Part shown: positions 26,949 to 35,288 of the stretch, one piece after another
How positions within the stretch are numbered: the first letter of the stretch is position 1
Layout of the letters: the number at the start of each line of letters is the position of its first letter
Assembly: GCF_003815675.1 (NCBI RefSeq)
Contig: NZ_CP033918.1
Coordinates: 1,550,001-1,614,000, forward strand
Direction: 5' to 3'
From: Chryseobacterium sp. G0186
Lineage (GTDB): Bacteria; Bacteroidota; Bacteroidia; Flavobacteriales; Weeksellaceae
Length of the DNA stretch: 64,000 bases
Position numbers and translations under genes: made by a program
The notes under the pieces: generated by a model
What the model was told of the DNA's origin: nothing
Seen by the model: the letters and a program-made list of their open reading frames with translations, nothing else
Databases searched by the model: none

Positions 26949-29048
26949 ATGAAGATAACCAAACTCCATATATACAATTACAAAAATCTAAATGTCGAAT
27001 TAACCAATACTTCGAGCATCATTGCTTTGATAGGCAACAACGGCAGTGGGAAAAGTAACATATTAGAGGCGATTAGTACTATTTTCTTTCATCTGTTCCA
27101 GAAAAAAGAGAAAGATATCCCTTTCAATTTTCTGATCGAATATAAATTCGGAGGAAATCAAACAGTTTGCATCGAAAAGAAAAATTCAACTATACATTTT
27201 AAAGTTGATAATAATCCACGTGCAGATATTCAGCAGTTCTTACCGAAACAAATTGTTGCACTATATAGTGGTGAAGAAAACAGGTTATGGAAAAAATCGT
27301 ATGAACCACTATACATGGCATATGTAAACAATATTAATAAGTCTGAAACAAGTGGCTTGGGAGAGTATAATATTGTTCCTAAAATGCTTTACATCAACAA
27401 GTTTTACTGGCATATTTCATTACTCTGCCTATTAATTTCTGATGCAACCGATACCAAAACGTTTTGCGAACAGACGCTCGGTATTAATAAAATCAACTCC
27501 ATAAAATTTGATTTTAAAACGGCTAATTATGCTAATTACACTAATAGTTCTGTTAAAACTTTTATCAATTTAATAGACAAAAAAAGTGAATATAGTATTG
27601 ATGAATTGAAAAAAATCATTTCAGAATGTCCCTTCCCACTTGATGAGGTTTACAAATACCTTTACCTTGCATTTACTCCCGACAAAAAGAAAATGCTGGA
27701 AAATATTACTATTAAATATAATGATAACAATTTAGATATTGAGGATTTTAGCGAGGGAGAAAAGAAAATGTTATTAATCAAAGCTGCATTGGAATTCGCA
27801 GGCTTGGAAGATAGTTTATTCTTATTAGATGAACCTGATGCCCATATACATTTAAATAACAAAATTCAAATTAAGAATGTATTCAAAGAATACTTAGATA
27901 CAAGACAGGTAATATTGACAACACATTCTCCTACATTAACAGATACATTAGATGAAGAAAGTCTTTTTATGTTGAATACAGGCAATTTGGTACATCATAA
28001 AAAACAAGAAATTTTAGAAAGCGTATCGGGCGAATTTTGGAACAAGTTTCAACAAAATGCTTTTATTGCCTCAAAAAAGCCAATAATTTTACTTGTAGAA
28101 GGTAAACACGATAAAGCGCATATTCATAATGCATTTGAAGCATTAAAAGAAGACTATCAGCAATTGGATTTTCAATGTTTTATATTGAATGGAGAAAGTA
28201 AAATTCAACCTTTTTTAAGTGGGCTGTATGAAAGTGATTTTTATACAGATAAACTCTACGTTGGGATTTATGATAATGACGGAGCAGGAGACAAATCGTT
28301 CAACAATGGATTTGAGAAAGTAAAAGACAATTTTAAGAAACTTAAAGAAAGTAATGGTAAAGAAAACAATAGCTATTTTGCAATAAAATTGCCAAAGCCC
28401 AATGAAATTACCTGCGATTGCACTATCGAAACTTTATATGAATTAGAAAGGTTTGAAGAAGCCATACAGTCAGCTACCAAGAGTGCATTAGGACATCTGA
28501 AAAATAAATCTATTGATGATATCGCAAAAGGAATAAAAGAACAAGCTAAGAATATTCTGAGCGAAAACTCCCAAACTTTCAATATAGAAGATTTTAAAAA
28601 CTTTAGGGCATTATTTGATTTAATTTTGGAAATTTCCAACCATAGAAATAGCTTGATAAAAGGAATTAAGCAAGAAAAGAGTACTCAAGATGTTCCTGAA
28701 ACAACAAAAGAAACCTCTGCAGGGGTAGAAAAGTATATCGAAATATATACGGATCGAAGAAGTACAAAAGTAAATGGTCTTTATTACAATGATAAGAAAG
28801 TAACTATACAAAATGGCAGCAAACTATCTATTGACGTTGTAGATAGTTATGCCCAAAAAACTGTAAGAAATAAAGAGTTAAAAAAGATTGCTGATTTGCA
28901 GGAAAATTGTTGGGTACTAAAGGAGGACAAAACTTTTAATTCAGTTTCAGGTGCTATAAACTATGCAACTGGTGGGAATATGAATGGTTGGGCTCATTGG
29001 ATAATTAAAGAAAATAAGAAACCACTTGAAACCATAAGAGAAAAATAG
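26949..29048 (+). CDS. PtuA-like ATPase fused to TOPRIM nuclease-like and DUF4357-like domains
   Basis: The 699-residue protein begins with an SMC/ABC-type ATPase. Walker A is GNNGSGKS (29-36), the signature is FSEGEKK near 267-273, and Walker B is LFLLDEPDAH with the acidic pair near 294-295. Residues about 380-520 form a TOPRIM domain: VEGKHD with Glu384, then DND with Asp442 and Asp444. This layout recalls OLD-family and fused PARIS-like proteins. The last 110 residues resemble DUF4357 ('FNSVSGAINYATGGNMNGW'), a domain often linked to restriction genes. The ATPase part is similar to the next gene, PtuA. It lies three bases after hsdS. DNA cleavage by the TOPRIM part is plausible but unproven. 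Confidence 0.82.
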   Translation: MKITKLHIYNYKNLNVELTNTSSIIALIGNNGSGKSNILEAISTIFFHLFQKKEKDIPFNFLIEYKFGGNQTVCIEKKNSTIHFKVDNNPRADIQQFLPKQIVALYSGEENRLWKKSYEPLYMAYVNNINKSETSGLGEYNIVPKMLYINKFYWHISLLCLLISDATDTKTFCEQTLGINKINSIKFDFKTANYANYTNSSVKTFINLIDKKSEYSIDELKKIISECPFPLDEVYKYLYLAFTPDKKKMLENITIKYNDNNLDIEDFSEGEKKMLLIKAALEFAGLEDSLFLLDEPDAHIHLNNKIQIKNVFKEYLDTRQVILTTHSPTLTDTLDEESLFMLNTGNLVHHKKQEILESVSGEFWNKFQQNAFIASKKPIILLVEGKHDKAHIHNAFEALKEDYQQLDFQCFILNGESKIQPFLSGLYESDFYTDKLYVGIYDNDGAGDKSFNNGFEKVKDNFKKLKESNGKENNSYFAIKLPKPNEITCDCTIETLYELERFEEAIQSATKSALGHLKNKSIDDIAKGIKEQAKNILSENSQTFNIEDFKNFRALFDLILEISNHRNSLIKGIKQEKSTQDVPETTKETSAGVEKYIEIYTDRRSTKVNGLYYNDKKVTIQNGSKLSIDVVDSYAQKTVRNKELKKIADLQENCWVLKEDKTFNSVSGAINYATGGNMNGWAHWIIKENKKPLETIREK

Positions 29049-29093
29049 CAGAAGAAGTCCTAGAAATATACGAACAATAATAAATAGCAAAAA

Positions 29094-30596
29094 ATGCACA
29101 TAACATCATTGTATATCGACAATTACAAGCTACTCAAAGACTTTACTATTAATTTCAAGAAAGATGTTTCTATTCTGATTGGTATCAATGGTTCGGGAAA
29201 ATCAAGCATTTTGGAAGTGATTGCTCAAATTTTCAGCGATTGTTATCTTGCTGAAAAATCTAAATTCGGTTTTTCTATCGAATATGAAATACGTTTAGAA
29301 GAAATCCTTGAACAAACAACTACATCTGCCGAATTCAAGACAGAACATATTAAAGTTCAGATAAGTACTGAAAAAGCAGGACAGGAGCTAAAATACAAAG
29401 TATTTAGTGGAAATCAAGTATTAGAAGACTATCGTTCAATCGAACAAAAATACAGTTCTATTGAAAAAATATTGCCAAGCAACATTGTCATCTATTATAG
29501 TGGTTTAGCAGATATAATGAAAAAAATATGCTTGCCCCACGATGAAAAGCTGTCTGTTAATTATCGGAAAGGAAATACAGCAATACATCGTCCATTTTTC
29601 TATTTTCAACCACCTTTATTTAATTTAATATTAATGACGCTTCTGTCTTATGAATATGGAGATATTCCCGAATTTCTATCTGACAGAGTAAAAATTGCAG
29701 GAGTACAAAGCATTCAAATTAATCTTAAAAAGCCTACTTGGGGGAAAGGTAAAATTAATGATTGGTGGGGAGCTAAAGGAGAAGTAAAAACATTTTTGGA
29801 TTTATTAGCCAGTTTAGGTTCTCCTCTAGAAATTAAGGATGATGATTTGCCATCTGAATCAAAAGGCAATGTAATAATAGAAGGTTGGCAAAATGAAAAT
29901 CTCATCATTACTATTCTTGGACAAGAAAAGCTGTTTCAAATAAGAGAATATTTTGTTGAAGAAAGAACCCTGTTTAAAGTTCTGAATACACTTTTAATAG
30001 ATGGATTTCAACCTGAAGTGAAATTTTCATTTTTCCATAACGATGATAAAGATAGAGTAAGTACCTTCGGTACGCTTAGTGAAGGAGAACAACAATCAAT
30101 TATCATACGGGGATTAATGGAACTTGTCAATAATGAAAATACCCTATTTTTATTTGATGAACCTGATACTTACTTACATCCTTCTTGGCAAAGAAAATTC
30201 ATAGAAAACATTAATGAATTGGCTGAAAATACTGCATACAATAACAGTCAATTTCTTATCACAACGCATTCGCCACAACTATTGAGCAACGCTGATCCCG
30301 AGAATAGTGATGTACAAATATTGGAAGATGGAGAGATTATAAAAGTTACACCTAAATATTATGGCAAAGACATCAGTACAATCTTGTATGAAATGATGGG
30401 TGTGGAAAGAAGAAATAAAAAAGTGTCTAAGCTATTAAGTTCTTTATTTAATGTCATCGAAGACGAAGAAATCGAAGAATCAAAAAAACAGTATAATAGT
30501 CTTGTTGAACTTTTAGGAGATGACGACCCTGCATTGGTTAGAGCTAAAACGCAAATTGATTACTTAAAAGAAGAAGCCGATGAAACAGATAACTAA
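29094..30596 (+). CDS. ptuA: Septu ATPase PtuA (SMC/ABC-type)
   Basis: The 500-residue protein has Walker A GINGSGKS (30-37), the ABC signature LSEGEQQ near 330, Walker B LFLFDEPDTYLHPSWQ near 356, and a following ITTHSPQ switch histidine. Its partner gene downstream encodes an HNH nuclease and overlaps it by 17 bases, which is the PtuA-PtuB arrangement of Septu. In Septu the ATPase forms a complex with the nuclease and controls it during phage infection. The N-terminal parts of this protein and of the upstream ATPase share 'IVxxYSG' and FxIEY motifs, so the two are paralogues. No reverse transcriptase is nearby, so this is not a retron. Confidence 0.85.
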   Translation: MHITSLYIDNYKLLKDFTINFKKDVSILIGINGSGKSSILEVIAQIFSDCYLAEKSKFGFSIEYEIRLEEILEQTTTSAEFKTEHIKVQISTEKAGQELKYKVFSGNQVLEDYRSIEQKYSSIEKILPSNIVIYYSGLADIMKKICLPHDEKLSVNYRKGNTAIHRPFFYFQPPLFNLILMTLLSYEYGDIPEFLSDRVKIAGVQSIQINLKKPTWGKGKINDWWGAKGEVKTFLDLLASLGSPLEIKDDDLPSESKGNVIIEGWQNENLIITILGQEKLFQIREYFVEERTLFKVLNTLLIDGFQPEVKFSFFHNDDKDRVSTFGTLSEGEQQSIIIRGLMELVNNENTLFLFDEPDTYLHPSWQRKFIENINELAENTAYNNSQFLITTHSPQLLSNADPENSDVQILEDGEIIKVTPKYYGKDISTILYEMMGVERRNKKVSKLLSSLFNVIEDEEIEESKKQYNSLVELLGDDDPALVRAKTQIDYLKEEADETDN

Positions 30597-31248
30597 ACTT
30601 CAAGAGCCAAATTCTTTGCTTCAGCATAGAGCCCAGCAGTTCGCTCATTTTGATAATATACCAAATGTAACAAAAGAAGAACTAAAGCAAAATCTTCTAT
30701 CAGAACAAGGGCATATTTGTTGTTATTGTATGAGAAGAATTCCAGAAAAGTCTTCTCCTTATATGAAAGTTGAACATTTCAAATGTCAAGACCATTTTCA
30801 GGATTTGCAGTTAGATTATAAAAATTTATTAGGTGCTTGTACAGGAAATGAAGGCCATCCAAAAAAACTTCAAACTTGTGATACTCAAAAAGCTAATGAA
30901 GCTTTAACAATTAATCCACTCAATACCAATCCAAGTTGTGAAACATTGTTCAAGTTTAATTCAGAAGGAGAAATGAGTTCAATATCTGATGATGAAACTA
31001 TAGATAAACAAATAAATGCTATTCTAAATTTGAATATGCAATCTTTAAAAGATGCAAGAAAGGAAGTTTATTATGTTGTGCAAGAAAGAGTGAGAGCAGA
31101 AAGTAAAAGGACAAAAAAGGATAAACCGGCATTTTTAAGGTTTCTTAATCAGGAACTCCAAATGTGGCAGAGCAAAACTGACGGTAAATTTAGACCTTAC
31201 TGTTTAGTGGCAGTCTACTACCTAACAAAGAAATTAAGAAGTAATTAG
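30580..31248 (+). CDS. ptuB: Septu HNH nuclease PtuB (TIGR02646-like)
   Basis: The 222-residue protein has the HNH features of PtuB. There is a zinc CxxC at Cys47-Cys50 in HICCYCMRRI, then the Glu65-His66 pair in KVEHF, Asn82 in the DYKNLLGAC segment with Cys87, and a later Asn-Pro-Leu ('INPLNTNP'). Together with PtuA it forms the Septu anti-phage effector, which cuts nucleic acid when triggered. The start lies inside the end of ptuA, so the two are translationally coupled. It is the last gene of the operon. No terminator is obvious in the 300 bases after it. Confidence 0.87.
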   Translation: MKQITKLQEPNSLLQHRAQQFAHFDNIPNVTKEELKQNLLSEQGHICCYCMRRIPEKSSPYMKVEHFKCQDHFQDLQLDYKNLLGACTGNEGHPKKLQTCDTQKANEALTINPLNTNPSCETLFKFNSEGEMSSISDDETIDKQINAILNLNMQSLKDARKEVYYVVQERVRAESKRTKKDKPAFLRFLNQELQMWQSKTDGKFRPYCLVAVYYLTKKLRSN

Positions 31249-31564
31249 ACTTATTTCTCCAGTTTGGGAGTGGAATACTAAACTTATCATTAATCAAAAG
31301 CTTAAAAAGCTCTTTCTTTTTTGAACCTATCAACTAATCTACTGCTGAATTTGGTTTAGCCCCAATTATACTTTGGCAAGATTAGCTTCTTGCAACAGGT
31401 AGAAAAGGGAAATAAAGCAGTTAGTAGGAAAAACTCATTACTTTTTAGAATTGTTATTATTCTGAAAATTAGTAACTTTGATATAGTTATTAATAGTTGG
31501 AAAAAAAGCAAACCTTATTTGCCCCTCGATTTAGATAAAACCCTTATTATTAGGGAGGTTTACA
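31249..31564. other. Right end of island segment one, non-coding
   Basis: About 315 bases between ptuB and the internal att core. An open frame that starts at a TTG (31390) crosses the core, but the part left of the core has no recognisable features. I see no terminator or gene. Confidence 0.5.
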
Positions 31565-31581
31565 TTTTGTATCGGGAAATA
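31565..31581 (+). other. Internal attachment core, exact 17-bp copy of the mnmE site
   Basis: TTTTGTATCGGGAAATA is identical to 20801-20817. It marks the right junction of the integrase-bearing segment. The hsdS remnant begins directly after it and reads in frame through it. Confidence 0.8.
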
Positions 31582-32094
31582 ACTTGGTTAAAAACTAGAA
31601 ATTTTAAGTTAGAATCAAATAAAATTTATCATCAGGCAGATGATAATAAAATTTCTGAAAAGGAATTAAGTATTCATAATGCATGTTTGCCTCCTATTCA
31701 TTCTGTTATAATGAATTGTATTGGTCAATCTGGTTTGTCTGCTCTTTTAGAACAAAATTATTCTTGTAATCAACAATTACATTGTTTTGTCCCTTTAGGA
31801 ATGGTAAAACCTTTTTTACTTAGATTCGATAATTAAAAACTCTACAAAAATTTCACAAAATGCTTCGGGTGCTGCAACAATTGTTTATTAAAAAAAACTA
31901 AATATGACAGCTTAATTATGGTTCTCCTTTTACCCGACAAATAAAATGCTATCGTAGAAAAAGTAAATATTTTAATGTATTTTCGTGATCAATTGAAGCA
32001 AGAAACTACGGAGAAGAACAACCTGAATGAGCGGTTGATAAAAAGTGTTTTGAAGGAGATTTTTATAGATAAAAATGAAATAAAAAATGCATAA
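31582..32094 (+). pseudogene. Decayed hsdS, truncated at the att core
   Basis: Translation right after the core gives 'ITWLKTRNFKLES' and 'NKISEKELSIHNACLPP', then 'SVIMNCIGQSGLSALLEQNY' and 'CNQQLHCFVP'. This is the usual order in an HsdS target-recognition domain. After a stop at 31834-31836 the pattern continues in another frame (QNASGAATIV near 31857). It then resumes as PDK-stop-NAIVEKVNILMYF and 'KNNLNERLIKSVLKEIF', the classic HsdS C-terminal coiled coil. The TAA at 31942-31944 looks like a mutated glutamine codon. The 5' part of the gene is missing. The end overlaps the next gene by eight bases, indicating a former operon. Confidence 0.8.
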
Positions 32095-32509
32095 AGTAGT
32101 TAATTTTGAATTGTCAGAATATGATTTCAACCGTTTTGATGCTACCTTTCCTAATAGAAAAAGCAATCACGACATCGGTAATTTCGGTGTTCAAGTCGTG
32201 AAACTATATTTAGAATCCATTGGATATACAAATGTTATCATCAACCATAAAAAAGTTGATATTCAAGGAACTTTAAATAATGTACTGGTAAAATTTGAAG
32301 TGAAATCCACAGTCAAATCTGAAATATCATATGATTGCTTAAAAGTATCAAGTCCAAAAGACTACAAATCTTTAACGGAAGATAAAATGGAAATCATACG
32401 AGTATGCAATGTAGGACAAAGAAACGTAAATCTTCACTTCCTAAAATATGGAATTGATTACATATTGGTTGAAGAGCCTAGATGGAGATTACAAAAAATA
32501 AGAAAGTAA
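32087..32509 (+). CDS. Small PD-(D/E)XK nuclease-like protein
   Basis: The 140-residue protein has 'DIGNFGVQVVKLYLESIGY', then Asp58 in KKVDIQG and Glu71-Val-Lys73 in KFEVKST. This is the core pattern of the restriction-endonuclease-like fold, similar to small nuclease domains found next to restriction genes. It starts inside the end of the decayed hsdS and is followed with no gap by the next gene, so the three once formed an operon. The frame is intact. Target and partner are unknown, and it may now be an orphan. Confidence 0.65.
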   Translation: MHKVVNFELSEYDFNRFDATFPNRKSNHDIGNFGVQVVKLYLESIGYTNVIINHKKVDIQGTLNNVLVKFEVKSTVKSEISYDCLKVSSPKDYKSLTEDKMEIIRVCNVGQRNVNLHFLKYGIDYILVEEPRWRLQKIRK

Positions 32510-33793
32510 GTGATTTCTATATCAAATATACAAGACCGGAACTTGGAAATAGAGGAAATTCAAAGCGCATTTGATTTAAGCATATCTCTTGAAAACAGAA
32601 TTCAGGAAAACCTTTGGGAATTGTTAACACTACTTGCAGATTTCAACAATATCCATGAAATTGAAAATGAAAAATTACCTTATCATATTAACCTTATAGA
32701 TGAACTACATGCAGACGAAAACGCGCATAGCCGCATCTTTGCGAAGCTATTGAGGTACAAAAAAAATAATAGGTTTGTATTCTTAGAAAGTTTTCTACAC
32801 GACGTTTGCGGTTTTGAAATGGATATTTTAAATCCAAGAGTAGAAAAAGTAGATTCTTGCGGGCGTATTGATATTCCTATTTTCGACACAAATTATGTTG
32901 TCCTAATAGAAAACAAAGTTACTGATAAAGCACCGGATCAAAATACTGAGGCTGGTGGACAATTGGCAAGGTATATAGAAACTGTAAAAAATATTTATAA
33001 AAGAAATGAAGAAGATATTTTTGTTGTTTATACCCCAAAATACAGCAGAGAACCTTCGGACGAATGCTGGATAAATAAAGATGGTTTACTGTATAAAGAA
33101 AGTTTTAAGTCGCGGTTTAAGTCAGTTTCTTATAGAGATGACATTTATCCGTGGCTTAAAGACAAAATATCATCCATTGATGAAAAGGATATTTATTTAA
33201 AAAGTGCAATTGCCCAATACATCGATCATCTAGAAGGACTATTTAGCTTACGTACAATTAACGAAACTATGAATATGAAATTACAGGAATTTCTGAAAAA
33301 ACAATTAAACTTAGAGGATGATAATCCTAATGATGCAATAGAGATTTTATCGCAGAAAGAGAGTGAATTAAATAACGCCATTGCGCAGATACAACTCTTA
33401 AAATTTGAGTACCGCAGTAAAATTGTGGGTGAGAAGTTTAAAGAATGGAAAGAACAGCTCGAATTAGACTTTCCTAGGTTAAGAATTGTTGAAGATGACC
33501 ATACAACTAGAAATGACTTAATTAATCTAGGTGTTATGATTACGATAGAGGAAAAAAAATTTTCTGCTTTGATAGAGTGTAATATAAAAGAAAATATAAA
33601 CATTTACTTTGGAATTAGTCCTACATATACTGGTATCGATAAATATGAAGTACCAAATTCTCTACAAACCATACTAACCAAAAATGGGTTAGGTGAACCA
33701 GAAAAATATTGGTATGGATGGAGACATACACTGTTATCAAATGGTTATAATGATTTAAAAGACCTCATTAAACAAATTTGCGCTATAGCATAG
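32510..33793 (+). CDS. PD-(D/E)XK nuclease superfamily protein (PDDEXK_4-like)
   Basis: The 427-residue protein has a nuclease-type N-terminal half. 'ADENAHSRIFAKLLRY' is followed by Asp121 in GRIDIPIF, Glu134-Asn-Lys136 in LIENKV, and QLARY at 151-155, the usual order in the PDDEXK_4 family. A coiled-coil-like stretch (about 255-300) and an uncharacterised C-terminal domain follow. The start is a GTG placed immediately after the previous stop codon, and no ATG is available upstream of the nuclease motifs. Such proteins are frequent in defence islands. Its role is unproven. Confidence 0.7.
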   Translation: MISISNIQDRNLEIEEIQSAFDLSISLENRIQENLWELLTLLADFNNIHEIENEKLPYHINLIDELHADENAHSRIFAKLLRYKKNNRFVFLESFLHDVCGFEMDILNPRVEKVDSCGRIDIPIFDTNYVVLIENKVTDKAPDQNTEAGGQLARYIETVKNIYKRNEEDIFVVYTPKYSREPSDECWINKDGLLYKESFKSRFKSVSYRDDIYPWLKDKISSIDEKDIYLKSAIAQYIDHLEGLFSLRTINETMNMKLQEFLKKQLNLEDDNPNDAIEILSQKESELNNAIAQIQLLKFEYRSKIVGEKFKEWKEQLELDFPRLRIVEDDHTTRNDLINLGVMITIEEKKFSALIECNIKENINIYFGISPTYTGIDKYEVPNSLQTILTKNGLGEPEKYWYGWRHTLLSNGYNDLKDLIKQICAIA

Positions 33794-34099
33794 CTTAATA
33801 AATTTGTCAGTGAAAATCAAGCTAAAATTAATAGGGTAAAGTAGGGTTTAGTGAAGTCATTTATAGTTATTGGATTTTATTAGTACTAATATTTACTTCT
33901 ACTTATAAACCAACTTAGTTTTGAATAACCCTTCAAAAAAAATTTCATGCTACCCTATAATTGATTTATTTTCCTATGTAAACCACCATTAATAAACACA
34001 TCTTTAGGATATTGCATTAGGAAATAGAACATGTTCATAAAACCTAATGAGTCCCACATTTAAGTCCAATTCTTTTATTATCAATCATCATACTTCATT
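33794..34099. other. Right boundary zone of the island, non-coding
   Basis: AT-rich stretch after the last island gene, containing the degenerate att core at 34011-34031. No gene is visible. Confidence 0.5.
34011..34031 (+). other. Degenerate att-like sequence, candidate right end of the island
   Basis: ATTGCATTAGGAAATAGAACA resembles mnmE positions 20802-20822 (TTTGTATCGGGAAATAGAACA), with GGAAATAGAACA identical. It lies between the last island gene and the terminator of the conserved threonine aldolase gene. Confidence 0.5.
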
Positions 34100-34150
34100 A
34101 AAAATTGCTCTCATATTTAGTAGAATTTTTATTGCTAAATACGAGAGCAA
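34100..34150 (-). terminator. Terminator after the threonine aldolase gene
   Basis: A 16-base stem with one mismatch (34105-34120 with 34135-34150) is followed on the minus strand by five T. It lies 60 bases past the stop at 34210. Confidence 0.75.
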
Positions 34151-34209
34151 ATATTAGATAAAACCATCTAAAAAATAGAGATTGTAAATCTATTTTACTT
34201 TCATTTTTA

Positions 34210-35229
34210 CTAGGGTTTCAATCTGCTTTCCAGCATTTCCAAATGGTTATCTGTAAAATTAAGATGGGTTACAAAACGTACCAGATGTTTTCCGAAAGCA
34301 GAGCATAGTATATTCTTTTCTTTCATTTTAGCTACAAATTCCGTTGCTTCTATTGCTGAGGGAAGTTGTCCAATAACGATATTGGTTTCTACCGGATACA
34401 GTCTTATTATTTCAGTGTGCTCCATCAGAATCTGGCCTACTTTCTGTGCTCTATCATGGTCGTTTTTAAGTAAGGAGATATGATTGTCCAGAGCATAAAT
34501 ACCTGCTGCTGCCAGGCCTCCGGCCTGACGCCATCCGCCTCCCATTGCTTTTCTTGCCCTTCTTGCCTTTTTAATGAACAAGGAAGTACCAATAAGTACG
34601 GATCCTACAGGGCATCCCAGCCCTTTTGAGAGACATATTGATATGCTGTCAAAGGTTTTTCCATAATCTTTTGGCGTTTCATCAGTTTCTATTAAAGCAT
34701 TAAAAAGCCTTGCGCCGTCAAGATGCAAGATAAGATTGTGATCTGTACATACTTTTTTTATCTTTTTTATTTCATTAAAGTCATAAATGCTTCCGCCCCC
34801 TTTATTGGTAGTATTTTCCAGAACGACAAGGCTTGTAATGGGCTGGTGAACATCATTTGGGTTATTGATAGCTTCTTTCACCATATCTGCATTTAATTTG
34901 CCATATTCTCCATTCAGAGTGTGGACGGATGCAAAAGCATTCATGGCAATTCCTCCTCCCTCATATAAGTATACATGGGAAAGCTGATCACAGATGACCT
35001 CATCACCAGGTTGGGTATGTACCTTAATGGCAAGTTGATTGGTCATTGTTCCGGTGGGACAGAACAACGCCGCTTCCATTCCGAACATGGCAGCAACTTT
35101 TTCTTCAAGCTTATTTACCGTTGGGTCTTCACCATATACATCATCTCCAATTTCTGCTCTTTCCATGGCTGCTTTCATTTCTGGTGTGGGCAACGTTAAC
35201 GTATCGCTTCGTAAATCTATTATTTCCAT
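34210..35229 (-). CDS. ltaE: Low-specificity L-threonine aldolase
   Basis: The 339-residue protein is a fold-type I PLP enzyme with '[15 protein letters not shown]' at the start and '[11 protein letters not shown]' shortly after. The PLP lysine is Lys202 in [10 protein letters not shown], and '[10 protein letters not shown]' holds the PLP-binding aspartate. It splits threonine (and allo-threonine) into glycine and acetaldehyde. The ATG at 35229 is the best start, since only a TTG lies upstream. It follows the fructokinase gene by 59 bases on the same strand, so read-through from the polyol operon is possible although its function is unrelated. Confidence 0.92.
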   Translation of the reverse strand: MEIIDLRSDTLTLPTPEMKAAMERAEIGDDVYGEDPTVNKLEEKVAAMFGMEAALFCPTGTMTNQLAIKVHTQPGDEVICDQLSHVYLYEGGGIAMNAFASVHTLNGEYGKLNADMVKEAINNPNDVHQPITSLVVLENTTNKGGGSIYDFNEIKKIKKVCTDHNLILHLDGARLFNALIETDETPKDYGKTFDSISICLSKGLGCPVGSVLIGTSLFIKKARRARKAMGGGWRQAGGLAAAGIYALDNHISLLKNDHDRAQKVGQILMEHTEIIRLYPVETNIVIGQLPSAIEATEFVAKMKEKNILCSAFGKHLVRFVTHLNFTDNHLEMLESRLKP

Positions 35230-35288
35230 CTGCAATTATTCTTAAATTCTGTTATCTATTTAAATTTTATTTATGAGCTTATTTAAAT

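Larger units (their letters stand above)
20801..34031. mobile_element. Integrative genomic island at the 3' end of mnmE (two segments)
   Basis: The island starts at the mnmE att core. Segment one (20818-31581) carries an excisionase-like gene, a tyrosine integrase and a composite restriction/Septu operon, and ends at an exact second copy of the 17-base core. Segment two (31582 to about 34031) carries a decayed hsdS and two PD-(D/E)XK genes and ends at a degenerate core. No conjugation, replication or phage structural genes are present, so any transfer would need a helper. The island reads as more AT-rich than its flanks. The 3' end of mnmE (trmE) is a known integration site for islands such as SGI1 in other bacteria. 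Confidence 0.8.

Noticed and set aside
29094..31248. PtuA-PtuB as part of an Ec78-type retron
   Set aside because: No reverse transcriptase or msr/msd-like region is present anywhere in the island.
31390..31836. 148-codon frame as a complete gene
   Set aside because: It starts at a TTG, and its left part has no features. The right part is an HsdS fragment that continues in other frames, so it is a junction of island end and pseudogene.
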